Source of the DNA: an uncultured Bacilli bacterium
Lineage (GTDB): Bacteria; Bacillota_I; Bacilli_A; RF39; UBA660
Reading direction: 5' to 3'
DNA: 64,000 nt
Assembly (NCBI GenBank): GCA_949879835.1
Contig: CATLBU010000001.1
Coordinates: forward strand, 40,740-104,739
The notes under the pieces: model-generated
Databases searched by the model: none
What the model saw: only the letters and a program-made list of their open reading frames with translations
What the model was told of the DNA's origin: nothing
Made by a program: the position numbers and the translations under genes
In this document: in pieces, positions 34,646 to 44,018 of the stretch
Numbering within the stretch: position 1 is the first letter of the stretch
How the letters are laid out: every line of letters starts with the position of its first letter

Positions 34646-34674
34646 ATTATAATAAAGTTATATCATTATTTCAT
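34646..34674 (-). promoter_or_regulatory. promoter of the ABC half-transporter gene
   Basis: On the minus strand ATGAAA (34669-34674), a 17-bp spacer and TATAAT (34646-34651), leaving a leader of about 60 nt. Nothing else is evident in 34579-34786 except the polC leader. Confidence 0.5.
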
Positions 34675-34786
34675 ATTGATTACAATCTTTTCTAAATCAT
34701 GCAATGTAAAAAAGTGTTAATGAAAAATGATAAAAAAGACTTTTTTCATGAATCAATTTTTGATAAAATAAATACTAGGTGGTAAT

Positions 34787-37700
34787 ATGGAAGAAAAATT
34801 ACAAATTTTACTAAAAAAAGTGAATTTAGAAGAAAAAAATAAGCAATATTTTCAAAATGGAACATTGAACAAAATTATTGGTAATCGTTCAAAAACAGAA
34901 TATCGTTTCTATATTACCTTAGAAAGTAATTTACCATTAGAAGTTTATTTAGAAATGGAAAGCAAAATAAAAGAGGCTTACCATACTTTTGATAAAATTA
35001 GAATTATTTATACAATAAAAGAAGAAAATAAAGATTATTTAAATGATTATTATCAATATTTTTTAGATTGCCATAGTAAAACTTCCCCACTTTTAGAGCT
35101 ATTTAAAGAAAAAAGAATTTCCTATCAAAATCATATTTTAACTTTAGAATTAGAAAATAAAGCGGAAGAACTGAAACTAAATGGAACAAAAAAGGATTTA
35201 GAGGAAGACTTTAAAAAAGTAGGGTATGCTCTAACAATTGATCTTGTAATGGATGAGAGTAAGCGAGAAGGAATTATGTCAGAAATTCAAAAGGAATTAG
35301 AAATTAGTGTTCCAAAACAAATACCAAAACCAGAAGTTGTAAAAACAGAAAATAAATATAAAAATTATAAACGACCTCCATTAATTCAAGATCCTGAAAA
35401 TCAAAAAGTAATCGTAGGACGTGAAATAGAAGATGTACCTGTAAGATTAGATACAGTTGTTATGCCAGGTGGGATGGTAACTATTGAAGGATATATATTT
35501 GGAAAAGACGTTAGAGAAACAAAAAATGGCCTTCATATTATTTCATTAAAAATTACAGACTACACAGATAGTATTTATGGGACATTATTTGTAAATGATG
35601 ATGATGAATTTCAAATCATTGATAAAAAAGTAAAAGAAAAATCTTGGTATAAAATAAGAGCAAGTGTGAAAGACAAAGATCAATATAATCAAGATATTTC
35701 TTTAACAATTCGTGATATCAATATTTTGAAAAAAGAGGAAAATAAAATCATAGATGATGCTCCTGTAAAAAGAGTAGAACTTCACGCACATACAAAAATG
35801 AGTCAAATGGATGGCCTAGTTAATGAAGAAGTATTAGTGAAACAAGCCCATGAATGGGGACATAGAGCAATTGCTATAACCGATCATAATGGATGCCAAG
35901 CATTTCCACATGTATTTAATTTAGTCAGATCATTAAATAAAGGATTAGACGAAAAAGATCACTTTAAAGCAATTTATGGAACCGAATTAACACTCATTGA
36001 TGACACTGTTAAAATTGTAGTAAGACCAACAAATGCGGATTTATTAAAAAGCACTTATGTTGTATTTGACTTAGAAACAACAGGATTTAATGCAGGTGGA
36101 GAAGATTCGATCATTGAAATTGGGGCGGTTAAAATTTGTAATGGAGAAATAATTGATCGATATGATCAATTAGTAGATCCTAAAAAAGAAATTAGCCAAA
36201 GAATTACCAATGTAACTAGCATTACCAATGATATGCTAGTTGGAAAACCAACTGAAGAAGAGGCCGTAAAAGAATTTAAAGAATGGATAGAAGATTTACC
36301 AATGGTAGCACATAATGCCAAATTTGATACTTCTTTTATTGAAATGGCATATAAAAAATATAATTTAGGAGAATTTACAAATCCTGTGATCGATACTTTA
36401 GAATTATCCCGTACTATGGATAATAATTATGCAAGACATAGTTTATCTGCTTTAGTAAAAAGATACAATATTCCATTTGATGAAGAGTCACACCATAGAG
36501 CAGATTATGATGCAGAAGGAACCGCTTTAGTCTTTGCAAAGATGTTAAATAAATTATCTGGTATGAATTATGAAATCATGACCGATTTAGATAAGCTTGT
36601 TTCTAAAGATGAAATTCATAAATATGGTCGTTCTTTTCATGTTAATATTTTATGCTTAAATCAAGTTGGCTTAAAAAACCTATTTAAAATTGTATCGATG
36701 GCTAATACTACTTATTTATATAAAACTCCAAGAATTTTAAGAAGTGAAATTGAAAAGCATCGTGAAGGATTACTAATTGGTAGTGGTTGTTATGAATCCG
36801 AAGTATTTATTGAAGCAAGAAGTAAAAGTGAAGAGGAATTATCCAATATCATTAATTTTTATGATTATGTGGAGGTTCAACCATTAGACTTATATAGCCA
36901 CTTATTAGAGAATGGTGATTTTGGTTCTAAGGAAGAATTAAAAGAAGTTGTAAAGAAAATTATAAAAACAACAGAAGAAAGTGGAAAAATAATAGTTGCT
37001 ACAGGAGACGTACATCATTTAACAAAAGAAGATAAAATTTATAGAGAAATTATTGTGAATCAAAAAGTTCCTGGAGGCGGGAGACATCCTTTAGCTCGTT
37101 ATAAAAAAATACCAAGTTATCACTTTAGAACAACGAGAGAAATGCTAGATGATTTTAGCTTTTTAGGTACTGAAAAAGCAATGAATTTAGTTGTCAATAA
37201 CCCTAATAAAATTGTTGATATGGTAGATGAATTAGAAGTTATCATTCAAACTGGAGGAGTTCCTTTTTCTCCTAGAGTAAAAAGTGATGATGGAACTTAT
37301 CTAGACTGTCCAAGAGTAGTAACCGACTTGGTTTATGAAAAAGCAATGTCTTGGTATGGAAAACCATTACCTTTAAATATTGAAGAAAGAATTGCCAAAG
37401 AATTATATGGAGATGCTGTTTTAAACAGTATCCAGTATAATTTAAAAGAGAAAAATTTAACCGAAGAAGAATTCGAAAAAGAATCATTTAAACAGTTACA
37501 TGATACGATTTTAAAAGGAATTGATGCTGTTAAAGACTTAGTAAGAGAAAACATAAAAATAACTTCAGAAGAAGAATTAACTTCTGAAGAATTAGAAAAA
37601 AAACTAAAGAAAACACTAGGAGGAATTATTGGTGGAGGATTTGATCCAATTTATTTAATTGCTCAAAGACTTGTAAAAAAATCAAATGATGATGGATACT

Positions 37701-39403
37701 TAGTAGGATCCCGTGGATCTGTTGGATCTAGCTTTGTTGCAACCATGATGGGAATTACAGAAGTAAATCCTTTACCTGCTCATTATCGTTGTCCAAAATG
37801 TCAAAATAGTATTTTTGAAATAGACGGAAAAGCACTTGGATCAGAATATTCCAGTGGATTTGATTTACCAAATAAGAAATGTCCAAATTGCAAAATAGAT
37901 ATGATTAAAGATGGACAAGACATGCCTTTTGCCACTTTCCTTGGATTTAATGCTGACAAGGTACCTGATATTGATCTGAATTTCTCAGATTTAAACCAAG
38001 CAGATGCTCATGATTATACCAAAGTGTTATTTGGAATTGATAATGTATATCGTGCTGGAACAATTGGTACTGTGGCTGAAAAAACAGCATTTGGTTTTGT
38101 AAAAGGATACTGTGAAGATCATAATATTGTTATGCGAACAGCTGAAGTTGAAAGACTAGCGATGGGATGTACTGGAGTAAAAAGGACAACAGGACAACAT
38201 CCAGGAGGAATTGTCGTTATTCCAGATTATATGGATGTCTTTGATTTTACACCATTTCAATATCCTGCCGATGATATCAATTCTGCTTGGCGAACAACTC
38301 ATTTTGATTACCACTCTATTGAAGATGATGTTTTGAAACTAGATATTTTAGGACACTCTGATCCAACGCAACTTCGTATGATTCAAGATTTAACTGGAAT
38401 GGATGTTACAACAGTACCATTAGATGATAAAGAAACTATGGGGATATTCTTATCTCCAGAACCTCTTGGGGTTACCAAAGAACAAATTATGTGTAATACA
38501 GGAACATTAGGAATTCCAGAATTTGGAACAAAATTTACTATACAAATGGTAGAAGATACCAAGCCAACTACTTTTGCTGAACTAGTAAAAATATCTGGAC
38601 TTTCTCATGGAACCGATGTATGGCTTGGAAATGCCCAAGAATTAATTCGAAATAAAATTGTTCCTTTTAGTGAAGTAATAGGGTGTCGTGATGATATTAT
38701 GGTATATTTAATGTATCATAATGTAGAGCCAATTAAAGCATTTAAAATCATGGAATTTGTTCGTAAAGGGAAGGCAAGTAGGGATCCTGAAACTTGGAGT
38801 GGATTTGTAGAAATTATGAAAGAGGCAAAAATTCCTGAATGGTACATTGAATCATGTCATAAAATCAAATACATGTTTCCCAAAGCCCATGCGGCAGCCT
38901 ATGTTATTAGTGCCTTTCGTATTGCTTGGTATAAAGTACATATGCCTGTATACTATTATGCTTCTTGGTTTTCAACCAAAGCAACCGATTTTAATATAGA
39001 AGCCATGATTAAGGGATATGATACAATTAAAGATGCGATTATTGAAATTAGTAATAAAGGAAATGAAGCAACCAATAAAGATGCAGGAGTATCAGAATCT
39101 TTATATCTTGCTTTAGAGGCAACCGCTAGAGGAATCCGATTTGAAAATATTGATTTATATCAAAGTGAAGCAATTACCTTTGGTGTAAAAGATGAAAAAA
39201 CAATTTATCCACCATTTAATTCGATTGATGGACTTGGAGATACAGTTGCTAAAAATATAGTAGAAGAACGTAAAAAACGAGAATTTATTAGCATTGAGGA
39301 TCTTCAAAAACGTTGCAAAATATCTACAACCTTAATTGAAAAGATGAGAATGATGGGAATACTAGATGGAATGGATGAATCTAGTCAACTTAGTTTATTT
39401 TAA
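34787..39403 (+). CDS. polC: DNA polymerase III alpha subunit, PolC type
   Basis: PolC is the main replicative polymerase of Bacillota. Domains in order: an N-terminal region, an OB fold (about 225-315) and a PHP domain (ELHAHTKMSQMDG from 330) split by the DnaQ-like 3'-5' exonuclease (VFDLETTG near 425, AHNAKFD). A zinc ribbon (CPKCQ...CPNC from about 1003) and the polymerase active site PDIDLNFSD near 1060 follow, with the HhH end at the C-terminus. At 1538 residues it is about 100 longer than B. subtilis PolC. Part of this is a charged insertion near 885-950, just before GGIIGGGFDPIYLIAQRL. ACTAGGTGGT precedes the ATG. Confidence 0.97.
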   Translation: MEEKLQILLKKVNLEEKNKQYFQNGTLNKIIGNRSKTEYRFYITLESNLPLEVYLEMESKIKEAYHTFDKIRIIYTIKEENKDYLNDYYQYFLDCHSKTSPLLELFKEKRISYQNHILTLELENKAEELKLNGTKKDLEEDFKKVGYALTIDLVMDESKREGIMSEIQKELEISVPKQIPKPEVVKTENKYKNYKRPPLIQDPENQKVIVGREIEDVPVRLDTVVMPGGMVTIEGYIFGKDVRETKNGLHIISLKITDYTDSIYGTLFVNDDDEFQIIDKKVKEKSWYKIRASVKDKDQYNQDISLTIRDINILKKEENKIIDDAPVKRVELHAHTKMSQMDGLVNEEVLVKQAHEWGHRAIAITDHNGCQAFPHVFNLVRSLNKGLDEKDHFKAIYGTELTLIDDTVKIVVRPTNADLLKSTYVVFDLETTGFNAGGEDSIIEIGAVKICNGEIIDRYDQLVDPKKEISQRITNVTSITNDMLVGKPTEEEAVKEFKEWIEDLPMVAHNAKFDTSFIEMAYKKYNLGEFTNPVIDTLELSRTMDNNYARHSLSALVKRYNIPFDEESHHRADYDAEGTALVFAKMLNKLSGMNYEIMTDLDKLVSKDEIHKYGRSFHVNILCLNQVGLKNLFKIVSMANTTYLYKTPRILRSEIEKHREGLLIGSGCYESEVFIEARSKSEEELSNIINFYDYVEVQPLDLYSHLLENGDFGSKEELKEVVKKIIKTTEESGKIIVATGDVHHLTKEDKIYREIIVNQKVPGGGRHPLARYKKIPSYHFRTTREMLDDFSFLGTEKAMNLVVNNPNKIVDMVDELEVIIQTGGVPFSPRVKSDDGTYLDCPRVVTDLVYEKAMSWYGKPLPLNIEERIAKELYGDAVLNSIQYNLKEKNLTEEEFEKESFKQLHDTILKGIDAVKDLVRENIKITSEEELTSEELEKKLKKTLGGIIGGGFDPIYLIAQRLVKKSNDDGYLVGSRGSVGSSFVATMMGITEVNPLPAHYRCPKCQNSIFEIDGKALGSEYSSGFDLPNKKCPNCKIDMIKDGQDMPFATFLGFNADKVPDIDLNFSDLNQADAHDYTKVLFGIDNVYRAGTIGTVAEKTAFGFVKGYCEDHNIVMRTAEVERLAMGCTGVKRTTGQHPGGIVVIPDYMDVFDFTPFQYPADDINSAWRTTHFDYHSIEDDVLKLDILGHSDPTQLRMIQDLTGMDVTTVPLDDKETMGIFLSPEPLGVTKEQIMCNTGTLGIPEFGTKFTIQMVEDTKPTTFAELVKISGLSHGTDVWLGNAQELIRNKIVPFSEVIGCRDDIMVYLMYHNVEPIKAFKIMEFVRKGKASRDPETWSGFVEIMKEAKIPEWYIESCHKIKYMFPKAHAAAYVISAFRIAWYKVHMPVYYYASWFSTKATDFNIEAMIKGYDTIKDAIIEISNKGNEATNKDAGVSESLYLALEATARGIRFENIDLYQSEAITFGVKDEKTIYPPFNSIDGLGDTVAKNIVEERKKREFISIEDLQKRCKISTTLIEKMRMMGILDGMDESSQLSLF

Positions 39404-39435
39404 ACAGATATCTATGTAGGATATTTGTTTTTTTT
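39402..39435 (+). terminator. terminator of polC
   Basis: AAACAGATATC (39402-39412) and GATATTTGTTT (39420-39430) pair with one G-U, followed by T8. Confidence 0.65.
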
Positions 39436-39456
39436 GTCGTATTTTACTAATAGAAG

Positions 39457-39465
39457 TGATATAAT
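39457..39465 (+). promoter_or_regulatory. extended -10 promoter of the ABC-FtsX cassette
   Basis: TGATATAAT (TG-N-TATAAT) lies 25 bases before the first ATPase gene; no clear -35. Confidence 0.5.
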
Positions 39466-39489
39466 GTTATTAGTGAAAAGAGGAATTAT

Positions 39490-40194
39490 ATGGGAATTTA
39501 TAAATTAGAAAAAGCCTATAAAACTTATAAAAGTAAAAATGAAGAAAACCATGCTCTAAATGGAATTGATTTATCTATTACAGAAGGAGAAATTGTAATT
39601 ATTTTAGGACCTAGTGGTAGTGGAAAAAGTACTATGTTAAATATACTATCTGGAATTGACTTTTTAACCAAAGGAAAAGTTTATTTTAATGACCAACGAC
39701 TAGATAAAATGAAAGAAGAAGAATTAACAAATTATCGTAAAGAAAACTTGGGATTTATTTTTCAAAGCTATAATTTAATACCCAATTTAACAGTAAAGGA
39801 AAATATAGAATTAGGAAAGGAATTATCAGATACTCCTCTTTCTATTGATACAATTATTAAAGAAGTGGGATTAAAAGACCATGTTCATAAATACCCTTAT
39901 CAATTATCAGGAGGACAAATGCAAAGGGTCGCAATCGCAAGAGCTCTTGTAAAAAACCCAAAAGTTCTATTTTGTGATGAACCAACTGGTGCACTAGATG
40001 AAAAAACAGGAAAAAATGTACTGGCTCTATTACAGAAAATCAATCAAAAATATCATACAACGATGATTATCGTAACGCATAATCCAAGTATTGCTCAAAT
40101 GGGAAATACGGTGATTCGAATGAATAGTGGGAAAATTGTTGAAACCATTCATAATAAAAAAATCGTGGATGCAAAAGATTTGAGGTGGGCTTAA
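39490..40194 (+). CDS. MacB/LolD-type ABC transporter ATPase (first copy)
   Basis: The 234-residue ATPase has Walker A GPSGSGKST, the Q-loop FIFQSYNLIPNLTV, signature LSGGQMQRVAIARAL, Walker B VLFCDEPTGALD and the switch His in IIVTHN. The EPTGALDEKTGKNV stretch is typical of ATPases paired with FtsX/MacB-type permeases. It should energise the permease encoded next (one base between stop and start). AAGAGG precedes the ATG. DNA around Walker A is identical for more than 20 bases to the second ATPase at 42759, a sign of duplication or gene conversion. Confidence 0.93.
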   Translation: MGIYKLEKAYKTYKSKNEENHALNGIDLSITEGEIVIILGPSGSGKSTMLNILSGIDFLTKGKVYFNDQRLDKMKEEELTNYRKENLGFIFQSYNLIPNLTVKENIELGKELSDTPLSIDTIIKEVGLKDHVHKYPYQLSGGQMQRVAIARALVKNPKVLFCDEPTGALDEKTGKNVLALLQKINQKYHTTMIIVTHNPSIAQMGNTVIRMNSGKIVETIHNKKIVDAKDLRWA

Positions 40195-40195
40195 A

Positions 40196-42751
40196 TTGAA
40201 ATTACTATTTATGAATGCCTTAAAAGGCTTAAAAAAGAAAAAAATCCAAATGTTTGGAATTGTTGCAATGGTCATGTTATCAACAGCTGTTTATGTTGGA
40301 ATGAATAGTGCGATTGATCGTTTGGAAGATAGATACTATACCTATTTAGAAGACCAAAATGTAGAAGATTTTAGTTTTGGAGTAAATATTGATTATCAAA
40401 AGGATATCAAAGAAGAAGATTTAAATTATCTTTTGGACCATCAATTAAAAAATATAACAGAAGAAGAACGCTATATCATAGAAAAATATCAAGAATTTTT
40501 AAAAAATCCAACATATGATATTCAAATGATCTATTCTGTTAAAAATATCCTAGATAAGTATGATGCTACTTCTTATATAGAAGAAAAAAAGATCAAATCT
40601 TTACAAGACAAATATGATTTTTCTTATGAACTAGAACGATCAAAAACTATTTCTAAAGATAATAAATTATTAAAAATCATGCCTTATCAAAAAAATAATA
40701 AGATTAATACCCCCTATCTTGTAGAAGGAAAATTTCCAGAAAAAGATAATGAAATTTCCATTCTTCCAGGCTATGCGAGTCAAAACCATTTATCGATTGG
40801 AGATTCTTATAAAATCAATGATAAAAGTTATAAAATTGTAGGACTATCCTATGCCCCAGATTATGTATATCCTTTAATTTCTTTTAGTATGCCAATCTTC
40901 GATGAAAAAAATAACGATATTGTTTTTATGACAACAACGGCTTATGAAAAAGAAACAGGTGTTATTGACAATAGTTATGCCCTAAAATATAACTATAAAA
41001 CTAAAAGAAAATTTGAAATTACAGTGTCCTCCGAAGAAGATACGAAAATAGATCCTATGCTTCAAATCTTTGAAGATGAAAAAGATACAATCATTATGGA
41101 CATGAATACGATGACCCGTATTGGAAGAATTGGAGCACTACAATTAGAATTTGCTTCGAATCGTCTTTTTGCAAAATATTTCCTATATTTATTACTAGCA
41201 ATATCCGTATTGATTATTGTCGTTATCACTAAAAAAAGAATTGATGATGAACGCTTGCAAATTGGAGTTTTAAAATCTTTAGGATATCACCGTTTTAGTA
41301 TTGCAACGAGTTATTTGGTCTATCCAATTTTAGGATCTATCATTGGAGGAACACTTGGCTTTATAATTGGAAATTTTGTGAGTACTCCAATTGCTGGTAT
41401 TTTGCGTAGTTATTATACGGTTCCGTTAGACCGCTATACTCTAAATCTTGCATATTTAAAAACGTCTATTTTAATTCCGATGTTTGTATTATCAATCCTT
41501 AGTTATATCATTGCTATCTTTATGTTAAGGAAAAAACCACTTCATTTATTAAAAGAAGGAAGTAATTTAAAAATCAACATATTTAGTAAAATTGTAAATA
41601 AATTAACAAGTTTTCTTCCTTTTCATTATCGCTTTAAATATTCTCTTGCTTTTCGTTCATTTGGAAAACTATTTATTGTTACAATTACTTCCTTTTGTAC
41701 AGGACTTTTAATTACCTTAGTATTAATTGGAAGCAATCTATTTAATAATGTTATTGATCAATCCTTTGGAGGAATAAAGTATCAGTATATGGTGATGTTA
41801 AATAGCGTAGATAATCAAGAATCATTAGAGGATGATAAAAATGACTATGTATTAAATACAAGCATTCCTCTTGTTAAAATTACTGATAAAAATAAAAAGG
41901 AAAAGAAATTAAAAAAAGAGAATGATGAAAATATTACAATGTCTATCACAGGAATAGATACGAGTGCTAAAACAATCGAAGTATTAGATAAAAAAGATCA
42001 TAATATTATTTCAGAGTTAGAAGATGAAAATGGCATCATTGTAAATGAAAATGCCAAAGAAATTTTAAACTTAGAAATTGGTGATGTTTTAACATTTGAA
42101 GAAAAAGAAATCAAATTTGAATATGAAATAATTGGATTTCATAATGATTATATGGGGTACTCTGCTTATGCCTCAAGAGATAGTTTAAGCGATAAAATTG
42201 GTTTTGAAAAATCTACATATAACTTAATTTATTCTAATGATAAAAAATATTCTAATATCAGTAAACTACCTAAAGAAGAATCAGAAAAAATTAATACTGT
42301 TCTTAGTATTAAAGATTTAAAAAATAATATTCAAAAACAAATGGATCGTTTTAACGGAAGCATTTATATTGTCATTGGATTTGCCTCTATTATGACATTA
42401 ATTATTATTTCAGTAATTGCTAATATAGTAGTAGAAGAAAATAAAAAAACAATTTCCCTAATGAAGGTAATGGGATATAAAAATAAACAAATTAGTAATA
42501 TTGTATTAAATATTTATACACCATTTATCATTATTGCATATTTATTATCAATTCCTGTAATGAAAAAGATTTTAAATATTATTGTAACAGCTTTAGTTGG
42601 AGATATAGAAATTACAATACCAATTGAACTTTCAAAAATTCATGCAATAGGCGGATTAATAGGCCTTTTAGTAGCTTATTATATCGCAGTTAATTTATCC
42701 AAAAAGGTATTAAATAAGATACCACTAGCGATTGCTTTAAAAAGAGAGTAG
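40196..42751 (+). CDS. FtsX-like ABC transporter permease (two FtsX domains)
   Basis: The 851-residue protein has an N-terminal span (about 18-38), a ~285-residue extracytoplasmic domain and three spans (330-460). A second span near 495-520, a second extracytoplasmic domain and three final spans (710-850) follow, the double-FtsX layout of MacB-like and peptide-resistance permeases. Each half ends with a KKKISLMKVMGYKNKQI or RLQIGVLKSLGYHRFSI coupling helix that contacts the ATPase. Start is TTG 40196 behind GGTGGGC. Substrate is unknown; lipids, lipoproteins or antimicrobial peptides are typical for the family. Confidence 0.88.
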   Translation: MKLLFMNALKGLKKKKIQMFGIVAMVMLSTAVYVGMNSAIDRLEDRYYTYLEDQNVEDFSFGVNIDYQKDIKEEDLNYLLDHQLKNITEEERYIIEKYQEFLKNPTYDIQMIYSVKNILDKYDATSYIEEKKIKSLQDKYDFSYELERSKTISKDNKLLKIMPYQKNNKINTPYLVEGKFPEKDNEISILPGYASQNHLSIGDSYKINDKSYKIVGLSYAPDYVYPLISFSMPIFDEKNNDIVFMTTTAYEKETGVIDNSYALKYNYKTKRKFEITVSSEEDTKIDPMLQIFEDEKDTIIMDMNTMTRIGRIGALQLEFASNRLFAKYFLYLLLAISVLIIVVITKKRIDDERLQIGVLKSLGYHRFSIATSYLVYPILGSIIGGTLGFIIGNFVSTPIAGILRSYYTVPLDRYTLNLAYLKTSILIPMFVLSILSYIIAIFMLRKKPLHLLKEGSNLKINIFSKIVNKLTSFLPFHYRFKYSLAFRSFGKLFIVTITSFCTGLLITLVLIGSNLFNNVIDQSFGGIKYQYMVMLNSVDNQESLEDDKNDYVLNTSIPLVKITDKNKKEKKLKKENDENITMSITGIDTSAKTIEVLDKKDHNIISELEDENGIIVNENAKEILNLEIGDVLTFEEKEIKFEYEIIGFHNDYMGYSAYASRDSLSDKIGFEKSTYNLIYSNDKKYSNISKLPKEESEKINTVLSIKDLKNNIQKQMDRFNGSIYIVIGFASIMTLIIISVIANIVVEENKKTISLMKVMGYKNKQISNIVLNIYTPFIIIAYLLSIPVMKKILNIIVTALVGDIEITIPIELSKIHAIGGLIGLLVAYYIAVNLSKKVLNKIPLAIALKRE

Positions 42752-42758
42752 GGATAAC

Positions 42759-43466
42759 ATGGAAAATTTAATAGAAATCAAAAAAGTATATAAAACTTAC
42801 AAACTAGGAAGTATAGATAATCATGCTTTAAATGATATTAACTTAAATATTTCTAAGGGTGAAATACTAGTTATTTTAGGACCTAGTGGTAGTGGAAAAA
42901 CAACTCTTTTAAATGTTATATCAGGACTAGATAAAATTAGTAAAGGTCAAATTTTATATGAAAATAAAGATATATCGAAATATAGAGATTATAAAATGAC
43001 AAAGTTTAGAAAAAAGAATTTAGGATTTATTTTTCAAACCTACAATCTATTAGAACATTTAAATGTTTATGAAAATGTTTTAGTAGGATCAAATCTAGGT
43101 CATAATAAAGCAGATATTAATCAAATTATTGAAACGGTAGGACTTTCTAGGCATAAAAAAAAGTATATGCATGAATTATCTGGAGGGGAACAACAAAGAG
43201 TATCCATTGCAAGAGCTCTTGCCAAACAACTAAAAGTTATGTTTTGTGATGAACCAACAGGTGCCTTAGATGAAAAAACAGGAAAAATTGTTTTAGAATC
43301 TTTAGTAAAAGCAAATGAAAAATTAAAAACAACAATGGTAATTGTCACACACAATCCAGGAATTGCTATGATTGGAGATCGTGTGATAAAGATGAATAGT
43401 GGAAGAATCATTGAAGAAATTAAAAATAAAACAAGGATGAATCCAAAAGATATTCCTTGGGGCTAG
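42759..43466 (+). CDS. MacB/LolD-type ABC transporter ATPase (second copy)
   Basis: This 235-residue paralogue of the gene at 39490 has Walker A GPSGSGKTT, Q-loop FIFQTYNLLEHLNV, signature LSGGEQQRVSIARAL, Walker B VMFCDEPTGALD and IVTHN. Both ATPases end with a similar N-K-x-x-x-x-x-P/A-K-D-x-x-W-G/A tail. It starts 7 bases after the permease stop. With only one permease, the two ATPases either form a heterodimer on it or one serves a permease elsewhere. A terminator follows. Confidence 0.93.
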   Translation: MENLIEIKKVYKTYKLGSIDNHALNDINLNISKGEILVILGPSGSGKTTLLNVISGLDKISKGQILYENKDISKYRDYKMTKFRKKNLGFIFQTYNLLEHLNVYENVLVGSNLGHNKADINQIIETVGLSRHKKKYMHELSGGEQQRVSIARALAKQLKVMFCDEPTGALDEKTGKIVLESLVKANEKLKTTMVIVTHNPGIAMIGDRVIKMNSGRIIEEIKNKTRMNPKDIPWG

Positions 43467-43467
43467 G

Positions 43468-43489
43468 AAAGATCATTTGATCTTTTTTA
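43468..43489 (+). terminator. terminator of the ABC-FtsX cassette
   Basis: AAAGATCA and TGATCTTT are adjacent inverted arms, followed by T6. No gene is seen between here and the toxin-antitoxin region at 43634. Confidence 0.7.
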
Positions 43490-43633
43490 GATAAAACTTT
43501 AATTTTTGATGTGAACCCTTTATTTAAAACAATATACAAATTATTTAATAACAATTTTACTACTAATTTACTACTTTATATAAAATCTTCATACAATTAT
43601 ATAAAAAAATCAAAATTTTTCTGATATGAATTT

Positions 43634-43662
43634 TTGACAATAATTATAAAATATGTTATTAT
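43634..43662 (+). promoter_or_regulatory. promoter of the antisense RNA (antitoxin)
   Basis: TTGACA (43634-43639), a 17-bp spacer and TG-T-TATTAT (43657-43662) make a strong sigma-A promoter with an extended -10. No open reading frame of note follows it, which argues for a non-coding transcript starting near 43669. Confidence 0.65.
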
Positions 43663-43668
43663 GAATGT

Positions 43669-43776
43669 GTCAAGGAAACTTGCATAAAATAAAAAAAGGA
43701 ATACCTAGTTTTGCTGAGTTAGGTACTATTCCAAAAAATTGTTCAAGTACCGACTTATACAGTTGGTACTATTTTT
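43669..43776 (+). ncRNA. putative type I antitoxin RNA (antisense to toxin mRNA 3' end)
   Basis: A plus-strand transcript of about 108 nt would run from the promoter at 43634-43662 to a Rho-independent terminator at 43746-43776. That terminator has AGTACCGACT and AGTTGGTACT as a 10-bp stem with one G-U pair, a TATAC loop, then ATTTTTA. It is fully complementary to the 3' part of the toxin mRNA, including its last codon, 3' UTR and terminator hairpin. Convergent 3' overlap of this kind is known from txpA/RatA and bsrG/SR4. Function is inferred from layout only. Confidence 0.6.
43691..43732 (-). terminator. terminator of the toxin mRNA
   Basis: On the minus strand GGAAT-AGT-ACCTA pairs with TAGGT-ATTCC around a 12-base loop and ends in T7. 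Confidence 0.65.
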
Positions 43777-43847
43777 ATTAAAATGACTAAAATCACAATA
43801 ATAAGGAGTATTATGATAGTACAAAGATATTCGTCTTTCTTTCTCAT
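43755..43847 (-). CDS. putative type I toxin peptide (30 residues, hydrophobic)
   Basis: A 30-codon frame starts at ATG 43847 behind a near-perfect AGGAGGTGA. The peptide is MRKKDEYLC, then about 17 Ile/Leu/Val residues forming one membrane span, then KIVPTV. Charged N-terminus, single span and short tail are the hallmarks of membrane-acting type I toxins (Fst, TxpA, BsrG). The gene has its own promoter, a 5' hairpin that sequesters the ribosome site, a terminator and an overlapping antisense RNA. I do not recognise the exact sequence as a named family; a small regulatory membrane peptide is the alternative. Confidence 0.65.
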   Translation of the reverse strand: MRKKDEYLCTIIILLIIVILVILIKIVPTV

Positions 43848-43855
43848 AATTTCAC

Positions 43856-43882
43856 CTCCTTCCACTTCTAAAAGTAAAGGAG
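43856..43882 (-). promoter_or_regulatory. Shine-Dalgarno-sequestering hairpin in toxin mRNA leader
   Basis: In the toxin mRNA, CTCCTT-T-ACTT pairs with AAGT-GG-AAGGAG around TTAG, burying the AAGGAG core of the ribosome site. Leader hairpins that keep the full-length toxin mRNA poorly translated are typical of type I systems. Confidence 0.6.
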
Positions 43883-43917
43883 AATAGTACCCAAACTAAC
43901 TAAATATTCCTATAAAT

Positions 43918-43946
43918 ATTATACTATTAGTGATAGATAAAAACAA
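43918..43946 (-). promoter_or_regulatory. promoter of the toxin gene
   Basis: On the minus strand TTGTTT (43941-43946), a 17-bp spacer and TATAAT (43918-43923), giving a leader of about 64 nt. Confidence 0.65.
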
Positions 43947-44018
43947 GCGAACATGCTAATTTTTATAAGCTTAAAGTTATTTATATAATTTACAAATTAA
44001 TACTAGGAAGATGAATTA

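Noticed and set aside
43801..43888. 24-codon plus-strand frame (MIVQRYSSFF...) over the toxin gene
   Set aside because: It is antisense to the toxin peptide and its ribosome site; the minus-strand frame has promoter, leader structure and terminator.
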